Shown: positions 23,928-35,619 of the stretch, piece by piece
Position numbering within the stretch: position 1 is the first letter of the stretch
Layout: the number at the start of each line of letters is the position of its first letter
Assembly (NCBI GenBank): GCA_933228675.1
Contig: OW121743.1
Location: 94,117,998 to 94,181,997 of the forward strand
Direction: 5' to 3'
DNA: 64,000 nt
DNA from: Stomorhina lunata
Lineage: Eukaryota > Arthropoda > Insecta > Diptera > Rhiniidae
The notes under the pieces: generated by a model
Databases searched by the model: none
What the model saw: the letters and a program-made list of their open reading frames with translations, nothing else
What the model was told of the DNA's origin: nothing
Translations under genes and position numbers: made by a program

Positions 23928-24696
23928 GATTCTAGTCTTAGCTAATTGGATTTTTCAAATTAATGAGTATCTTTGTGCTATTGGGGGTATTCAATGGCTT
24001 TGAGAGTAGCTATTGTATGAGATTTCAAAAAAAAAAAATTATACTTCTATAATGGAGGTGCACTTACGAGTAGGGAATTTTAGATCCGAAACAAGAAGGT
24101 TATGACAAAGTCCTTAATAGATCTTCAAAACTAAGGGCCACGGTCAGATAAATGCTAGAACTGAGGGTTAAGCGGTTTTTTTCCTAATAGATCAAGAGTG
24201 AAAGTCGACACTGGTTCTGCATATTCTAGAACAAGATATTAAGCCGTCTTGTAGAACTTTTGTAGAGTGATGCGTAATAACAAGTTCAAGTAGAAGTATA
24301 GCACTGCCCTATTTTAGGCTTTACTAGTATTTATGGATGGATCTAACAGGCGCGTTTGATACGTTTATTCTACCACAAGATATAAGGATATCTTATAGAA
24401 TTCTTAATGACTGAATTGTGTTTTTGAAATAAATTAATTTGCACAGTTTTGCTAAGGAAAATAAGTTGAACTAAAAATATAACATCAAAGCCAGCTTAAA
24501 ATCGATGACTGTAATATCAATATCCATATTTTTTTTTTTTGCCAAAGTGAAATTAAAGTGGATAATGATCAATGAGAAACACATAAATGCACAAACAAAA
24601 ATACATTTCATAAACGCGTGTGTGTTTCTCTTTCTTTCTCTAATTTGATAATAGTCTCCATTAGTTGTTTCTGACATAAAAAATTAAATAAAAGCG
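23928..24696. other. CARP intron 1, no recognised gene
   Basis: This is somewhat more GC-balanced unique sequence around 24040-24360. No reading frame of note and no repeat were recognised. Confidence 0.45.
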
Positions 24697-24731
24697 GTGT
24701 ATATATATAAACATATATATATGTATATATC

Positions 24732-24775
<44 letters not shown>

Positions 24776-24782
24776 CATATAC

Positions 24783-24840
<58 letters not shown>
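24697..24840. repeat. (TA)n microsatellite
   Basis: Long alternating TA runs with occasional GTATAT and ACATAT interruptions end exactly where a mini-me-like right part begins (24841). TA tracts are an expected component of mini-me elements. Open frames of YIYIYI type on both strands are artefacts. Confidence 0.95.
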
Positions 24841-25005
24841 CATATAAGTCCAAATGACGGAAACAGTTTTGAGAAAATGTTTGTATGATGGCAAAATTTA
24901 GCAAATATTTGTCTTTATACAGGAAAAATAACACCTTTGACCTTAGTGGCGAAGGGTATCGTATGGTGGGGCTTGACCGACTATAGCACTTTCTTACTTG
25001 TTTAG
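24841..25005 (+). mobile_element. Mini-me-like element, 3' part
   Basis: From CATATAAGTCCAAATGACGG to CTTTCTTACTTGTTT, it is collinear with 30898-30980 and with the reverse complement of 45371-45545. The terminus TTTCTTACTTGTT is shared by several copies. Confidence 0.75.
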
Positions 25006-25730
25006 AATAGATGAGAGCTCGGGACAATATATTTCAAAGGGTTATTTCGCAAAGATTTAAAAAAAAACTTCGTTTTGTTTAATGAGCCACCTTTTCAAAG
25101 AAGAAATTAAAATATTGCATAAATATTCTAAATAAAATTTTAGGTTCAGCCATGAGTCATGTCATGTGATGAATTCCCTAACATTATCAAATTTAGAGCA
25201 TTGGCCATTCAATACCACTGCAATGTTTTAAATATGAATATGATTTTGCTGACAATCTACTAAGAATTCAATTATGTTTCAAAAAATAAAAATAATAGTT
25301 ATATAGATTTTAATGTTTTTGATACCTGTTTATATTTTATTTATAATCAATTTAAATCAATTTGTATAATAGCTAAAAATTCATCTCATGTATTTCAAAA
25401 AATGTGTGCTACATTAATTTATAGATGAACTTAATAAATATCATCACCGAAATGCCAAAATATTAAGAATATTTGATATGTTTTACATATCGTAGGATTA
25501 AGATAAAAGCCTGCTACAATTTAAAATTGTATATGAGTGACAAAAAACTTATATTACAGGGTGATGAAAGCTGAAAAAAAATATTCGAAACTAAAAATAT
25601 TTATATTTATTATCTAGATTAGCAAACAATTTCTACAAGTGGATTTTTAAACATTCTTTGCTAGTAAAATATCTAACAACTAACATTTTCTAAATTGTGC
25701 CCTCAAATCGATCAAAACTCAATTTTGTAG
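25006..25730. other. CARP intron 1, no recognised gene
   Basis: This is AT-rich unique sequence between a mini-me-like terminus and SINE copy 1. No feature was recognised. Confidence 0.5.
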
Positions 25731-25740
25731 GCAAATAACG

Positions 25741-26050
25741 GTGAACCGCCGTGGTATAGCAGGTTAGTCATCCGCCTAGCATACCAGAGGTTCCAAGTTC
25801 AATCCCTGTCAGACCCACTTGAAAAAAAGTAATTTTCAAAAAAAAGCGGCGGTTCACCTCATAACTCAGCTAGCCACTGGTTATTGAGTATTAGGCTATG
25901 TAAAACTTCTCTAACTAATGCATTTGCCGTTCGGAGCCGGCGTTAAAACGTAGGTCCCTTTCAATGAGTCTAAAAATACAATCGGATGCAGGTCATTGTC
26001 TGAGAGAAGTACCCCTTGTTCCGATTGGAATGTTATCGGGGAATTATATT
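25741..26050 (+). mobile_element. tRNA-derived SINE, copy 1
   Basis: It begins ACCGCCGTGGTATAGCAGGT, whose TGGTATAGCAGG fits an RNA polymerase III A box, with a B box AAGTTCAATCC at 25795-25805. A tRNA-unrelated body follows, with GCATTTGCCGTTCGGAGCCG and GTAGGTCCCTTTCAATGAGT, conserved in copies at 31718 and 34918. The tail is a run of short ATT repeats. The cloverleaf is degenerate, so this is not a working tRNA. Confidence 0.88.
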
Positions 26051-26077
26051 ATATTATGATTATATGTAGTTATAGTT

Positions 26078-26280
26078 CTGTGGCTTGGTGCTAAAAGGGC
26101 CAACGTCAAAAAAAGAAGTTTTGAGAAAATTTGATTTAACGGTTTTTAGTTTTCATACAAACTTATAGTAACATTACCCAGAAAATCCCTTGTGAATCTG
26201 TTTTGAGTTATGTTAGAGATTTGCTGATTAACTCGAAACAGCAAAAAATTGACATTGGCCCTTTTAGCACCAAGCCACAG
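26078..26280. mobile_element. 203-bp MITE-like element with ~31-bp terminal inverted repeats
   Basis: The left end CTGTGGCTTGGTGCTAAAAG, then GGCCAACGTCAA, is repeated inverted at 26250-26280 with one difference. AGTT flanks both sides, a possible 4-bp target duplication. It lies immediately right of the tail of SINE copy 1. Confidence 0.85.
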
Positions 26281-27399
26281 AGTTATCGTAATCTATTTAA
26301 ATTTTAGTTTTTTCATCTTTTTGATATGATTTTAAATTAAGTCGAAAATTTCTCTATAGCCTAAATTTTTTATGGAGCGTCAATGCCTCTCCAGAGGTTT
26401 TGGAAAATATGCCCAAAACTCAACCACATTTCTTAAACTAACTACTCGCGCAAACAATAATTAATGTGGCAACAGAATAGCAAAGTCTTGTGTTAAATAG
26501 TTTTTCAGCCAAAAGTAGAAAAATATTGTATAAAAATAGCAAACTACAGGAAATTGAACACAAGCATCACAACAGTCTAGAGGATGTTGGTGCCAGTTTG
26601 TCTGGCGCCATTTAAAAAACAAACTTTACAGTCTTTCCTAAATAAACTGAGACGACATTCCTATATAAAAATACAGAAAAATAAATTTCACTGTCTAAGA
26701 AAAAACTAAAAGGAAACTCCAAAATTTATGCGTTTTGGTAAGACCAACAAATGTGAAGTGAGTAGAACATCATTTCAAAGTTAAAAAGGAAGTAGAAAAA
26801 CCCAAAAGCGTCATGGGAAAAAAAACAGTGTTGATGCCAGTGAGCCAACACAGTTCAAAAGAAAATGAGTTCAATTCATACATTTATTTTAAGCCAAAGG
26901 ACAACATAAAAACAGAAGCTGTTTACTTGATTTTTATTTTATTTCTTTTATGTCAATTGTACATTTTCTTATTGTCTACTTAAAGTCATCACAATAACTA
27001 CTCGAGATATATAGCCAGCGATGAGCATTAACATGGCGACAAACTGACTGGAAAGACAGACAGACAGATGAATGGAAGGAGTAACAAACGGAAACAAATA
27101 GTATCTATCAGCATATCTTTATGCTTAATATCATAAAACTGTATCCACTTGCCCGATTTCTTTGCAAAAAATAAGGGAGATAAAAATGAATTTGTTGAGT
27201 AAGAAAATTGTATTTTTTTTCTTGGTGCGTACAAACTGCAATCAGAATATGAAAAAAAGAAACTAAAATGAAAGATAAAGTGAAGAGAAATGGTTGTCAA
27301 AATGAAACATTATCTCAAAAGCTGATTTGCACTCTAAACTATTGAATAAGGCATTTTAAATTGGTAGTAAAAGTAGTTTTATAAAATTAGTCAAAATTT
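26281..27399. other. CARP intron 1, no recognised gene
   Basis: This is unique sequence. The open frame 27028-27300 (minus) has no recognisable domain, starts in low-complexity sequence and is not supported as a gene. Confidence 0.5.
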
Positions 27400-28740
27400 T
27401 AAAAAACAATATTTTATTCAAAATTTTTCTACAGAAAAATTTTTGGTATTCAAAATTCTTCTATCAAAATTTCTCAAAATTTTTCTATAGAAAAATTTTT
27501 GGTATTCAAAACTTTTCTATAGAAAAATTTTTGGTATTCAAAACTTTTCTATAGAAAAATTTTTGGTATTCAAAATTTTTCTATAGAAAAATTTTTGGTA
27601 TTCAAAATTTTTCTATAGAAAAATTTTTGGTATTCAAAATTTTTCTATAGAAAAATTTTTGGTATTCAAAATTTTTCTATAGAAAAATTTTTGGTATTCA
27701 AAATTTTTCTATAGAAAAATTTTTGGTATTCAAAATTTGTCTATAGAAAAATTTTTGGTATTCTAGATTTTTCTACAGAAAAATTTTTGGTATTCAAAAT
27801 TTTTCTAAAGAAAAATTTTTGGTATTCAAAATTTTTCTATAGAAAAATTTTTGGTATTCAAAATTTTTCTAAAGAAAAATTTTTGGTATTCAAAATTTTT
27901 CTATAGAAAAATTTTTGGTATTCAAAATTTTTCTATAGAAAAATTTTTGGTATTCAAAATTTTTCTATAGAAAAATTTTTGGTATTCAAAATTTTTCTAC
28001 ATACAAATTTTTGGTATTCAAAATTTTTCTATAAAAAAATTTTTGGTATTCCAAATTTTTCTATAGAAAAATTTTTGGTATTCAAAATTTTTCTATAGAA
28101 AAATTTTTGGTATTCCAAATTTTTCTATAGAAAAATTTTTGCTATTCAAAATTTTTCTATAGAAAAATGTTTGCCATTCAAAATTTTTCTATAGAAAAAT
28201 TTTTTGTATACAAAATTTAACTAAAAAAAATTTTTAATACTTTTGGTATCCAAAATTTTTTTATAGAAAAATTTTTTGTATTCAAAATTTTTCTAAAAAA
28301 TTTTTTGATATTTTTTCTATAGAAAAATGTTCGTTACCAAAAATTTTTTTCTATAGAAAATGTTTGTTATCAAAATTTTTTTCTATCAAAAAATTTTTGC
28401 TACCAACATTTTTTTTTTATATAAAAATTTTTGGTATTGAAATTTTTTTCTATAGAAAAGTTTTTGATATTTAAATTTTGTCTATATATAACTCTTAGGT
28501 ATTAATACATTATCTATAGAAAAATTTCGGTATTGAAATTTTGTCTATAGAAAAATTTTCGGTATTCGAATTTTTCAATACAAAAATTTTTGGTATTAAA
28601 ATTTTATCTTATATAAAAATTGTCTGTATTTTAATTTTTTTATAAAAATTTTCGCTGTAAGATATTTTTGTTGTAGAAATTTTTTTTTATCGAAAAAATT
28701 TCGTTATAAAAATATTTTCTATAGAAAATGTTTGTTAAAT
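27400..28740. repeat. Array 8: 32-bp minisatellite, GGTATTCAAAA spacer
   Basis: A regular 32-bp period of TTTTTCTATAGAAAAATTTT followed by TGGTATTCAAAA runs from about 27480 to 28200 (roughly 24 copies). It then decays through diverged units to about 28740. The core contains the exact dyad TTTTCTATAGAAAA. Confidence 0.96.
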
Positions 28741-29760
28741 TTTGGTACTTAACTTTTTTCATAAGAAAAACGAAGTCATAAATTTATTATTTAGTGTATT
28801 ATAAGTTCGACTTAATTTATCATTCTTAGTCTTACTTATTTTCCTTTTCTTTAGTGCATTTATGATGTCAAGTATATGGAGAATTATATTTTTGGTAGAT
28901 ACAATCTTGCCATGTTTTTCGCACGAGGGAAAAAACATTGTACTTCACTTCTGCTTTTCCTTTCATGCTGTGAATATCAACAAAAACAGTGTCAAAGAAA
29001 ATGTTGTTTTTTTCCTGGATGTAACTTATATAATATATAAGTAGTATTATTTAAATTTTTTTAAGAGGACAATTGATCTTAATCGGTTAAGAAAAAAACT
29101 GATTTTCTTTAAAGAAAACATTTTAAATGCGAAATTGCAATATTTAAGGTCTACAAATCTTTATAGAATTCATGGAAAAAGGAATAAAAAAAGTTTATAA
29201 AATTCTAATCTTCTTTAAATTTATTAATGATTTTTCACCATCGAAATTTTATTTTGAATTATCTCTGTCTCCAAATATTAAGCCAAAAATTCCAAAATCG
29301 CACAAATTTCATTTAATAACAAATAACCTATATAAAATATTCTATATAAATATTAAATAGTTATTTAAAATTTATTTTCAAAAACTATTTAAAAAAAACT
29401 TTAAAATTTTCCATCAACAGTCAAAACACATATTTGTATTTCATTATAACTTTTGAAGCAAAAACAAAAAATAAATTGAATTAGGAAAAAAAACTTGTTG
29501 TTAATCTCTTTACAATCCACCAAATGAACATTTAAATAAAATAACTGAAAATGCAATTGCAGCTAAATTTTTTGAAGAAATATTTGAAACGGCATTAGAA
29601 TAACTAAAATAAAGCACAACTAAATAGTAGTCGTTAATACATATATGCATTGATTATCCTTTTTCATATTCAATTTATTTGTAAAACATTTAGTACGAAA
29701 ACGCAAAAGTTTTTCATGTGAATGTGATTTTAATAACAACAGAAAAATTTAATTTAATAA
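28741..29760. other. CARP intron 1, no recognised gene
   Basis: Two short open frames (28862-29044, 29172-29360) are without family resemblance. No repeats were recognised. Confidence 0.5.
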
Positions 29761-29761
29761 T

Positions 29762-30342
29762 TTTTATACACTTCACTAACATAGTCGAAAGAGTATTATA
29801 AGATTGTGCTGATGTATGTAACGCTTAGAAAATTTTAAGTCACAACCTGAGTCGATTTAACGATATCTGTCCAACCGTCCGCCCGTCCGGCTGGATAGGT
29901 GGATCCCCATATCAATCTTGTAATCTAACTACAGATCGTACTTCTTAATATATTTGATGAAATTTTATTTAGACAATTTTTTTTTAGTTGGATCCATTTC
30001 TATTAAAATTTGTAGAAATCGGTCCATAAGTCTTACTTCCCGTAATTCAGATTTAGGCCAGAAATGCTATGTACCGAAATTTCGTTCAAATCGGTCCATA
30101 TATAATCATACCTTCCATACCAGACATTATGTCAAATGTGGCTAACTTTATGTTCATTTGTTTTCCACATAACTTTGATATAAGCTGCAGTCAAATGCAA
30201 AATGTGTAGAAAATTAGTTCACATTTTACCCAGGCTTCTGTATAAGGGCATATGACAGAAAAAGCATAAAAATATAAGTCTTTATGCAAAAAGAACATTT
30301 GATTTCTGTATCTAAGGGACTTGACTAACTTTCGTACTTGTT
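29762..30342 (+). mobile_element. Mini-me-like element
   Basis: It starts TTTTTATACACTTCACTAAC and has TGATGTATGTAACGCTTAGA, GAGTCGATTTAACGATATC and GTCCGCCCGTCCGGCTGG. It ends TTGACTAACTTTCGTACTTG. The order is the same as in the nearly complete copy at 45371-46152 (reverse). No coding capacity. Confidence 0.8.
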
Positions 30343-31130
30343 ACAGCCTTCACCACCATAGGTGGATGTATGTAACGCATAGAAATATTTTTCTTAGACC
30401 CACCTTTTAGTATATCAATAGGCTTAGAATCATTTAATGAGTCGATTTAGCGATGTCAGTCCGTCCGTCTGGCTGGCTTGCTGACTGAACCCCCAAATAA
30501 ATCATGTAATCAAAGTACAGGTCGCATTTCTAAAGATAATTTGATAAATTTTGCACACATCATTTTCCCCATAGTGGGTCTATGGCTATGGAATTCGTCA
30601 AAATCGGTCCATTATTTATGGTACCTCCCATAGGTCCCACTTCCCGGAATTGATATATTAGCCACAAATATCAATATTTTTTTTATGAAATCTAAAACGA
30701 ATACTTTTTACGTAAACCTAAATCACTGTACCAAATTTCGTTGAAATTGATCCACATTTGACCATAGCTCCCATATAAACTTATGTGCCAAAACGCACTT
30801 AATGAGACAATAATCACTTAAACGCTCTTAAATCTGAAGATAATGAGAGTTTTAAGTTTATTTTCAAGATAATCGGTCCACATTTTAACATTTGAGCTGT
30901 CATATAAGTCCAAATGACGGAAACAGCTTAAACATATAAGTTTTGAAAAAAATGTTTGTATGATAGCAAAACCTAGCAAATATTCTGTATGTTTGTCTGT
31001 CTGTCTGCCTGTCTATGTGTCTGTCTATTTGTTTATCTGTCTGTTTGTCTGTCTGTCTGTATGTCTGTCTGTCCGTTTGTCTATCTGTCTATTTGTGGAT
31101 TTCTGTCCATCTGTCCGTCAAATGATAGCG
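30343..31130 (+). mobile_element. Mini-me-like element with (GTCT)n tract
   Basis: It follows the previous copy head-to-tail, starting at CCTTCACCACCATAGGTGG. It includes ATGTATGTAACGCATAGAAA, GTCAGTCCGTCCGTCTGGCT, CCATAGTGGGTCTATGGC and, near the end, CATATAAGTCCAAATGACGG. A (GTCT)n tract at 30985-31110 joins it to sequence of the larger related element type, so this locus looks chimeric. The 85-codon open frame over the GTCT tract is an artefact. Confidence 0.75.
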
Positions 31131-32130
31131 CCTTAACTAAAATCGCTAGAGAGACACAATTTTTCAAAAGTATTTTCGATATGTTGAAAATTTCTGTGTT
31201 AAAAATTTGCGAAATCGGTTCATATTTAGTTAGAGCTTCCACATAACCCCGCCCCGGAAATCACATTAGTGCTGATAAATTAAAGCCAATTATAAAAGAT
31301 ATGACACTTAATTTAGAACAGAGATGTTTTATGCTACTATATATTTGACTATAGCTGTCATATAAAACGCACTTCCGGAAACCACTAAAATGTCACAAAG
31401 CCCAGTTAAGGCCACTCAATTTCGCAAAAATAAGCTTTATATAAATACCAGCTAGTGTGTACAATTCAGTGATAATCGGTCACCATTTAAGTATAGTTCT
31501 TACATATATAACATCCCCTTTTTATATCTACAATCAAGAGGTTTGTAGGTATATTCAGTTCAGACTTTATATACGGTGGATGAATTATGATTTTTTAACA
31601 AATTATATGGACCTGCTGTATTACTTTCAAAGAGTTTGGCCTAACTGTTAAGCACATAAAAAGTATTTCACAGTTAATAATGTACCCGGTTATAAGACAA
31701 AAGTAAATACTGGGGAACCGCCGTATATAGCAGGTGATTCATCCGCCTAGCATTCCTGAGGTCCCAAGTTCGATCCCCGGCCAGACCCACTTAAAAAAAT
31801 ACATTTTCGAAAAAAGTTGTTCACCCCATAACTCAAATAGCCACTGTTTATTGAGTATTAGGCTATGTAAGACTTCTGTAACTAATGCATTTGCCGTTGT
31901 GAGCCGGAGTTAGAACGTAGGTCCCTTTCAATGAGTCTTAAAATAGAGTTGGAGGCAACCTATTGTCTCTTCTTCCAATGGGAATGTCGTAGAAATTATG
32001 TATGTATGTACTAAGGAAACCACTTAGTTACTTTTAAATGTTGAACTATAAAGCTACTGCAACTAAATTTAGTCCAAAGATTTTTCCAAGAAAACCAACT
32101 ATAGTAAGAAATTTTTTTTCGAATTTGGTT
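31131..32130 (+). mobile_element. Fragment of the larger mini-me-related element, split by a SINE
   Basis: Sequence to 31715 and from 32015 onward is collinear with the reverse complement of 51440-52260, for example AAAGTAAATACTGGGG to the left of the SINE and GGAAACCACTTAG, then ATGTTGAACTATAAAGCTAC to the right. This shows an intact element interrupted by SINE copy 2. Its right end runs into array 9. Confidence 0.75.
31718..32014 (+). mobile_element. tRNA-derived SINE, copy 2 (inserted in another repeat)
   Basis: It begins CCGCCGTATATAGCAGGTG and has B box AAGTTCGATCC near 31768. It carries the same body as copy 1 and ends in a (GTAT)n tail at 31999-32010. The uninterrupted target can be read at 51530 on the opposite strand, so both edges are defined. 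GGAA flanks both sides and is a possible short target duplication. Confidence 0.88.
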
Positions 32131-32154
32131 CACATTTTGAATTATATCGTTAAT

Positions 32155-33480
32155 CTTTTATATAAAATTTTAAAATCGAAAATTTTCTATGTAAAATTTT
32201 AGAATCGAAAATTTTCTATATAATATTTTAGCATCGAAATGTTCTATATAAAATTTTAACACCGAAAATTTTCTATATAAGATTTTAACATCGAAAATTT
32301 TTGATTAAATAAAAAAACTCAAAAATTTCTATATAAAATTTTAACATCGAAAATTTTTCATATAAAATTTTCTACATAAAATTTTAATATCAAAAATTTT
32401 CTAAATAAAGTTTAACATGAAAAATTTTCTACATAATATTTGAACATCAAAAATTTTCTACATAAAGTATAACATCGAAAATTTTCTATATAAAATTTTA
32501 ACATCGAAAATTTTCTATATAAAATTTTAACATCGAAAATTTTCTGTATAAAATTTTAACATCTATAATTTTCTATATGAAATTTTAACATTAAAAATTT
32601 TCTTTACAAAATTTTAACATCGAAAATTTTCTATAAAAATTTTTATTTACAAAATTTTTTATAGAAAATTTAAAAAAAAAAAAATTTTCCATATAAAATT
32701 TTAACATCGACAATTTTTTATATAAGATTTTAACATCGAAAATTTTCTATATAAAATTTAACATCGAAGATTTTCTGTACAAAATTTAAACATCGAAAGT
32801 TTTCTAAATAAATTTTATACTTAAAATTTTGTATATAAAATTTATACATCGAAAATTTTCTATATAAAATTTAAGCACTAAAAATTTTCTATATAAAATT
32901 TTAATATCGAAAACTTTCTATATAAAATTGTAACATTGAAAATTTTTTATACAAAATTTTTGACATCAAAAATTTTCTATATAAAATTTTAACATCGAAA
33001 ATTTTTTGTATAAAATTTTAACATCGAAAATGTTCTATATAAAATTTTCTATAAAAAATTCTACCGTCAAAAATTTTCTTTATAAAATTTTAATATCGAA
33101 AATTTTAACATCAAAAATTTTCTATAAATTATAAAATCAAAAATTTTCTATATAAAATTTTAACATCGATTTTTTTTTTAAATTTCTTAAAATTAAAAAT
33201 CGAAAATGTTCTACATAAAATTTTCACATAAAAATTTTTCTATATAAAGTTTAATATCGAAAATTTTCTATGTAAAATTTTAACTTCGAAAATTTTCTAT
33301 ATGAAATTTTTACATCAACAATTTTCTATATAGAATTTTAACATGAAATATTTGTTATATTAATTTTCTATAACAAATTTTAACTTCGAAAATTTTCAAT
33401 ATATATTTTTATCATCGAAATTTTGTATAAATAGTTTTAATGTTAAAGATTTTTGATGCAAAATTTTTACATCGAAAATT
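32155..33480. repeat. Array 9: 29-bp minisatellite, TTTTAACATCGAAAA spacer
   Basis: The unit is CGAAAATTTTCTATATAAAA, then TTTTAACAT, about 29 bp and about 45 copies with moderate divergence. The core differs from the exact dyad at one or two bases (CTATATAAAA). The left edge lies in remains of a mini-me-related element. Confidence 0.93.
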
Positions 33481-34910
33481 ACATCTTAGTATGAAAATTC
33501 TGTCAGAGTATAATTACCTCACAATTTGATAGTACGCATTTTTCGTTCAAGCCAATATTACACTCTTACTTATGAAAATTATGTGTTTAAGTAAGTAAAT
33601 GACAAAAATCATAGCTGTACCCTGAATCCCTGCACTTGTTCCCAATTTTCGAATAAAAAAATACTTTGCATCTAGTTTTATTCTATCAATGACCTTTGAC
33701 AAAAATATTAGAATGTGTAGTACTTTTTAGGGTTAAACCTGTCCGCAGAAAAACACTTAACAGTAATTTACCCATTAGCTACAATATAATATAAATATTA
33801 AATCATTTTTTACTTAAATATTTTTTTATAATATTGAAGTCTGTTTTTTTTTTTTTTTTTGTTCTAAATGTGTATGTTTTTAGTTAAACACAAATAAAAC
33901 TTGGGGGTTTTTACACAAAATAAAAACATATAAAAAATACTCCAACATAAATGTAATGTTATTTTTTTGTATAAATAAACTTTATCTTTTACTTTATTTA
34001 CAAAAAAAAAAAAAAATTTTGGGGGAAAAAAAATTTATTTGTTTTTGCAAGAATGTTTTTCAACACTTCGCCAGCATAAAAAAGCTACTTTATAGTATGT
34101 GAATATTTGTATTTACTTGATTTTGTTATAACTTTCAGATGGAGTATTTTGGTGTTTTTTTTTTGCATACACTCTTCTCTAGATTTTTATAATTTTTTAA
34201 GTTAAATAGTTGCTGTTGGCGGAAATGCTAGAAAGCCAGTCGAAAGTAAATAGAGCCGAGATATATTATAACTTTTCCATAAAGGCTGGCAGGAGAAGGC
34301 TTGAGTGTTGGTGGTAGTGTTAGTGCGGTATGTTTTTTAAACATGCATGTTCATGTCTTGTCTGCATTTAAGCAATGGTCACTTAGCGGTCATTGCTTTT
34401 TGCTGTCCATGTAACAATTTGATTCTCAAGTGTGTTGTTGCATAAAGTACATTTCAGAGTTCAGTTCAGCAGAGCTCTAGATAAAAAAAGCGAAGGGGTT
34501 CTTTTTTTTTTGTTTGCCACAATTTTGCTCCTTTTGTTTGTATAATTGCACTATAAATGTGAATTATATTTTTGTAACTTAAATAAAAAGTTTTTTTTTT
34601 TTGGGAGCGTTTTTTAAAAGTAATTATAGAAAATTGTGTTATGAGAAATAATATTCACTTAATGTTTTTGTTTTAAAAATAAAAATAAGTTATTAGTAGT
34701 TTTAAGGCTAAAGAAGTGATTTTAACATGGTCTTATGCAATGCAAACATTTGCTATGAAGAGTTCAAAAGGGATATTTGGTTAGTTAGAAAAAGCTAAAA
34801 ATATGGATATGGTAATAATGTTGATATCAGTGTTTTATTTCCAAAGTGATATTTGAAAGTCATATCAGTGTGTCGAAAAAAAAAACGTATATGTATTTGG
34901 ATAACTTTCT
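33481..34910. other. CARP intron 1, unique sequence including a higher-complexity block
   Basis: The part 34200-34480 is less AT-biased than its surroundings and carries a small dyad, AAGCAATG with CATTGCTT (about 34371-34398). An intronic regulatory element is possible but cannot be shown from this sequence alone. Confidence 0.4.
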
Positions 34911-34917
34911 GACTTGT

Positions 34918-35175
34918 CCTTCTCTCAGACAATAAGTTGTGTCCGATTCTATTTTTAGACTCATAGAAAGGGACCTACGATTTTACTCCGGCTTCGAAGG
35001 GCAAATCCATTAGTCAGAGAAGTTTAACATAGCCTAATACTCAATAACTAGTGGCTAGATGAGTTATGAGGTGAACCGCTTTTTTGAAAATTGATTTTTT
35101 CATGTACGTCTGACCGAGGATCGAACTTGGTACCTCAGGTACGCTAGGCGGATGAATGCTATACCACGTCGGCTC
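34918..35175 (-). mobile_element. tRNA-derived SINE, copy 3
   Basis: On the minus strand it starts GCCGACGTGGTATAGC and has B box AAGTTCGATCC. It shares the body blocks GTAGGTCCCTTTC and TTATTGTCTGAGAGAA with copies 1 and 2. It is more diverged and appears to lack the 3' tail. Confidence 0.85.
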
Positions 35176-35619
35176 TGAAGGGTAACATTAAATTTGAAAT
35201 TACTATTAAGGGTAACATAATTTTCTTTAATTTACAAAATAATTCATAAACGAAAAATACAGCCATACACAATTCCAACTACAAGACCTTGATAACTTTA
35301 TAATTTATTTATAAATTAGTGTGTAATCATTTAGAAGAAGAATTTTTTTCTGTTTGCTTTTCATATATATACGCCAATAGTATGACATATATTCATTGGT
35401 ATTAATAAATCACAATAAATCAGAAATCACTCATACGTCACACATGTACTATAAACACAGAGACTGCCTCTTACCACCAGAAGCCGGAAACTTTTTATAA
35501 TTTTTGTAAATATCACGATCATCAATGAAACTCGTAAACGTTATTGAAATAAATGTAACCGAATAGGAAATATTTTTCAAAACAGAAATACTTAATACTA
35601 ATACTAAATAATTTTTGAT

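Noticed and set aside
24697..25027. Open frames rich in YIYIYI on both strands
   Set aside because: These are translations of the (TA)n microsatellite and the adjacent mini-me-like sequence.
25741..25820. Functional tRNA gene at the SINE heads
   Set aside because: A and B boxes are present, but acceptor and anticodon stems do not fold well, and the same head with the same unrelated body occurs three times.
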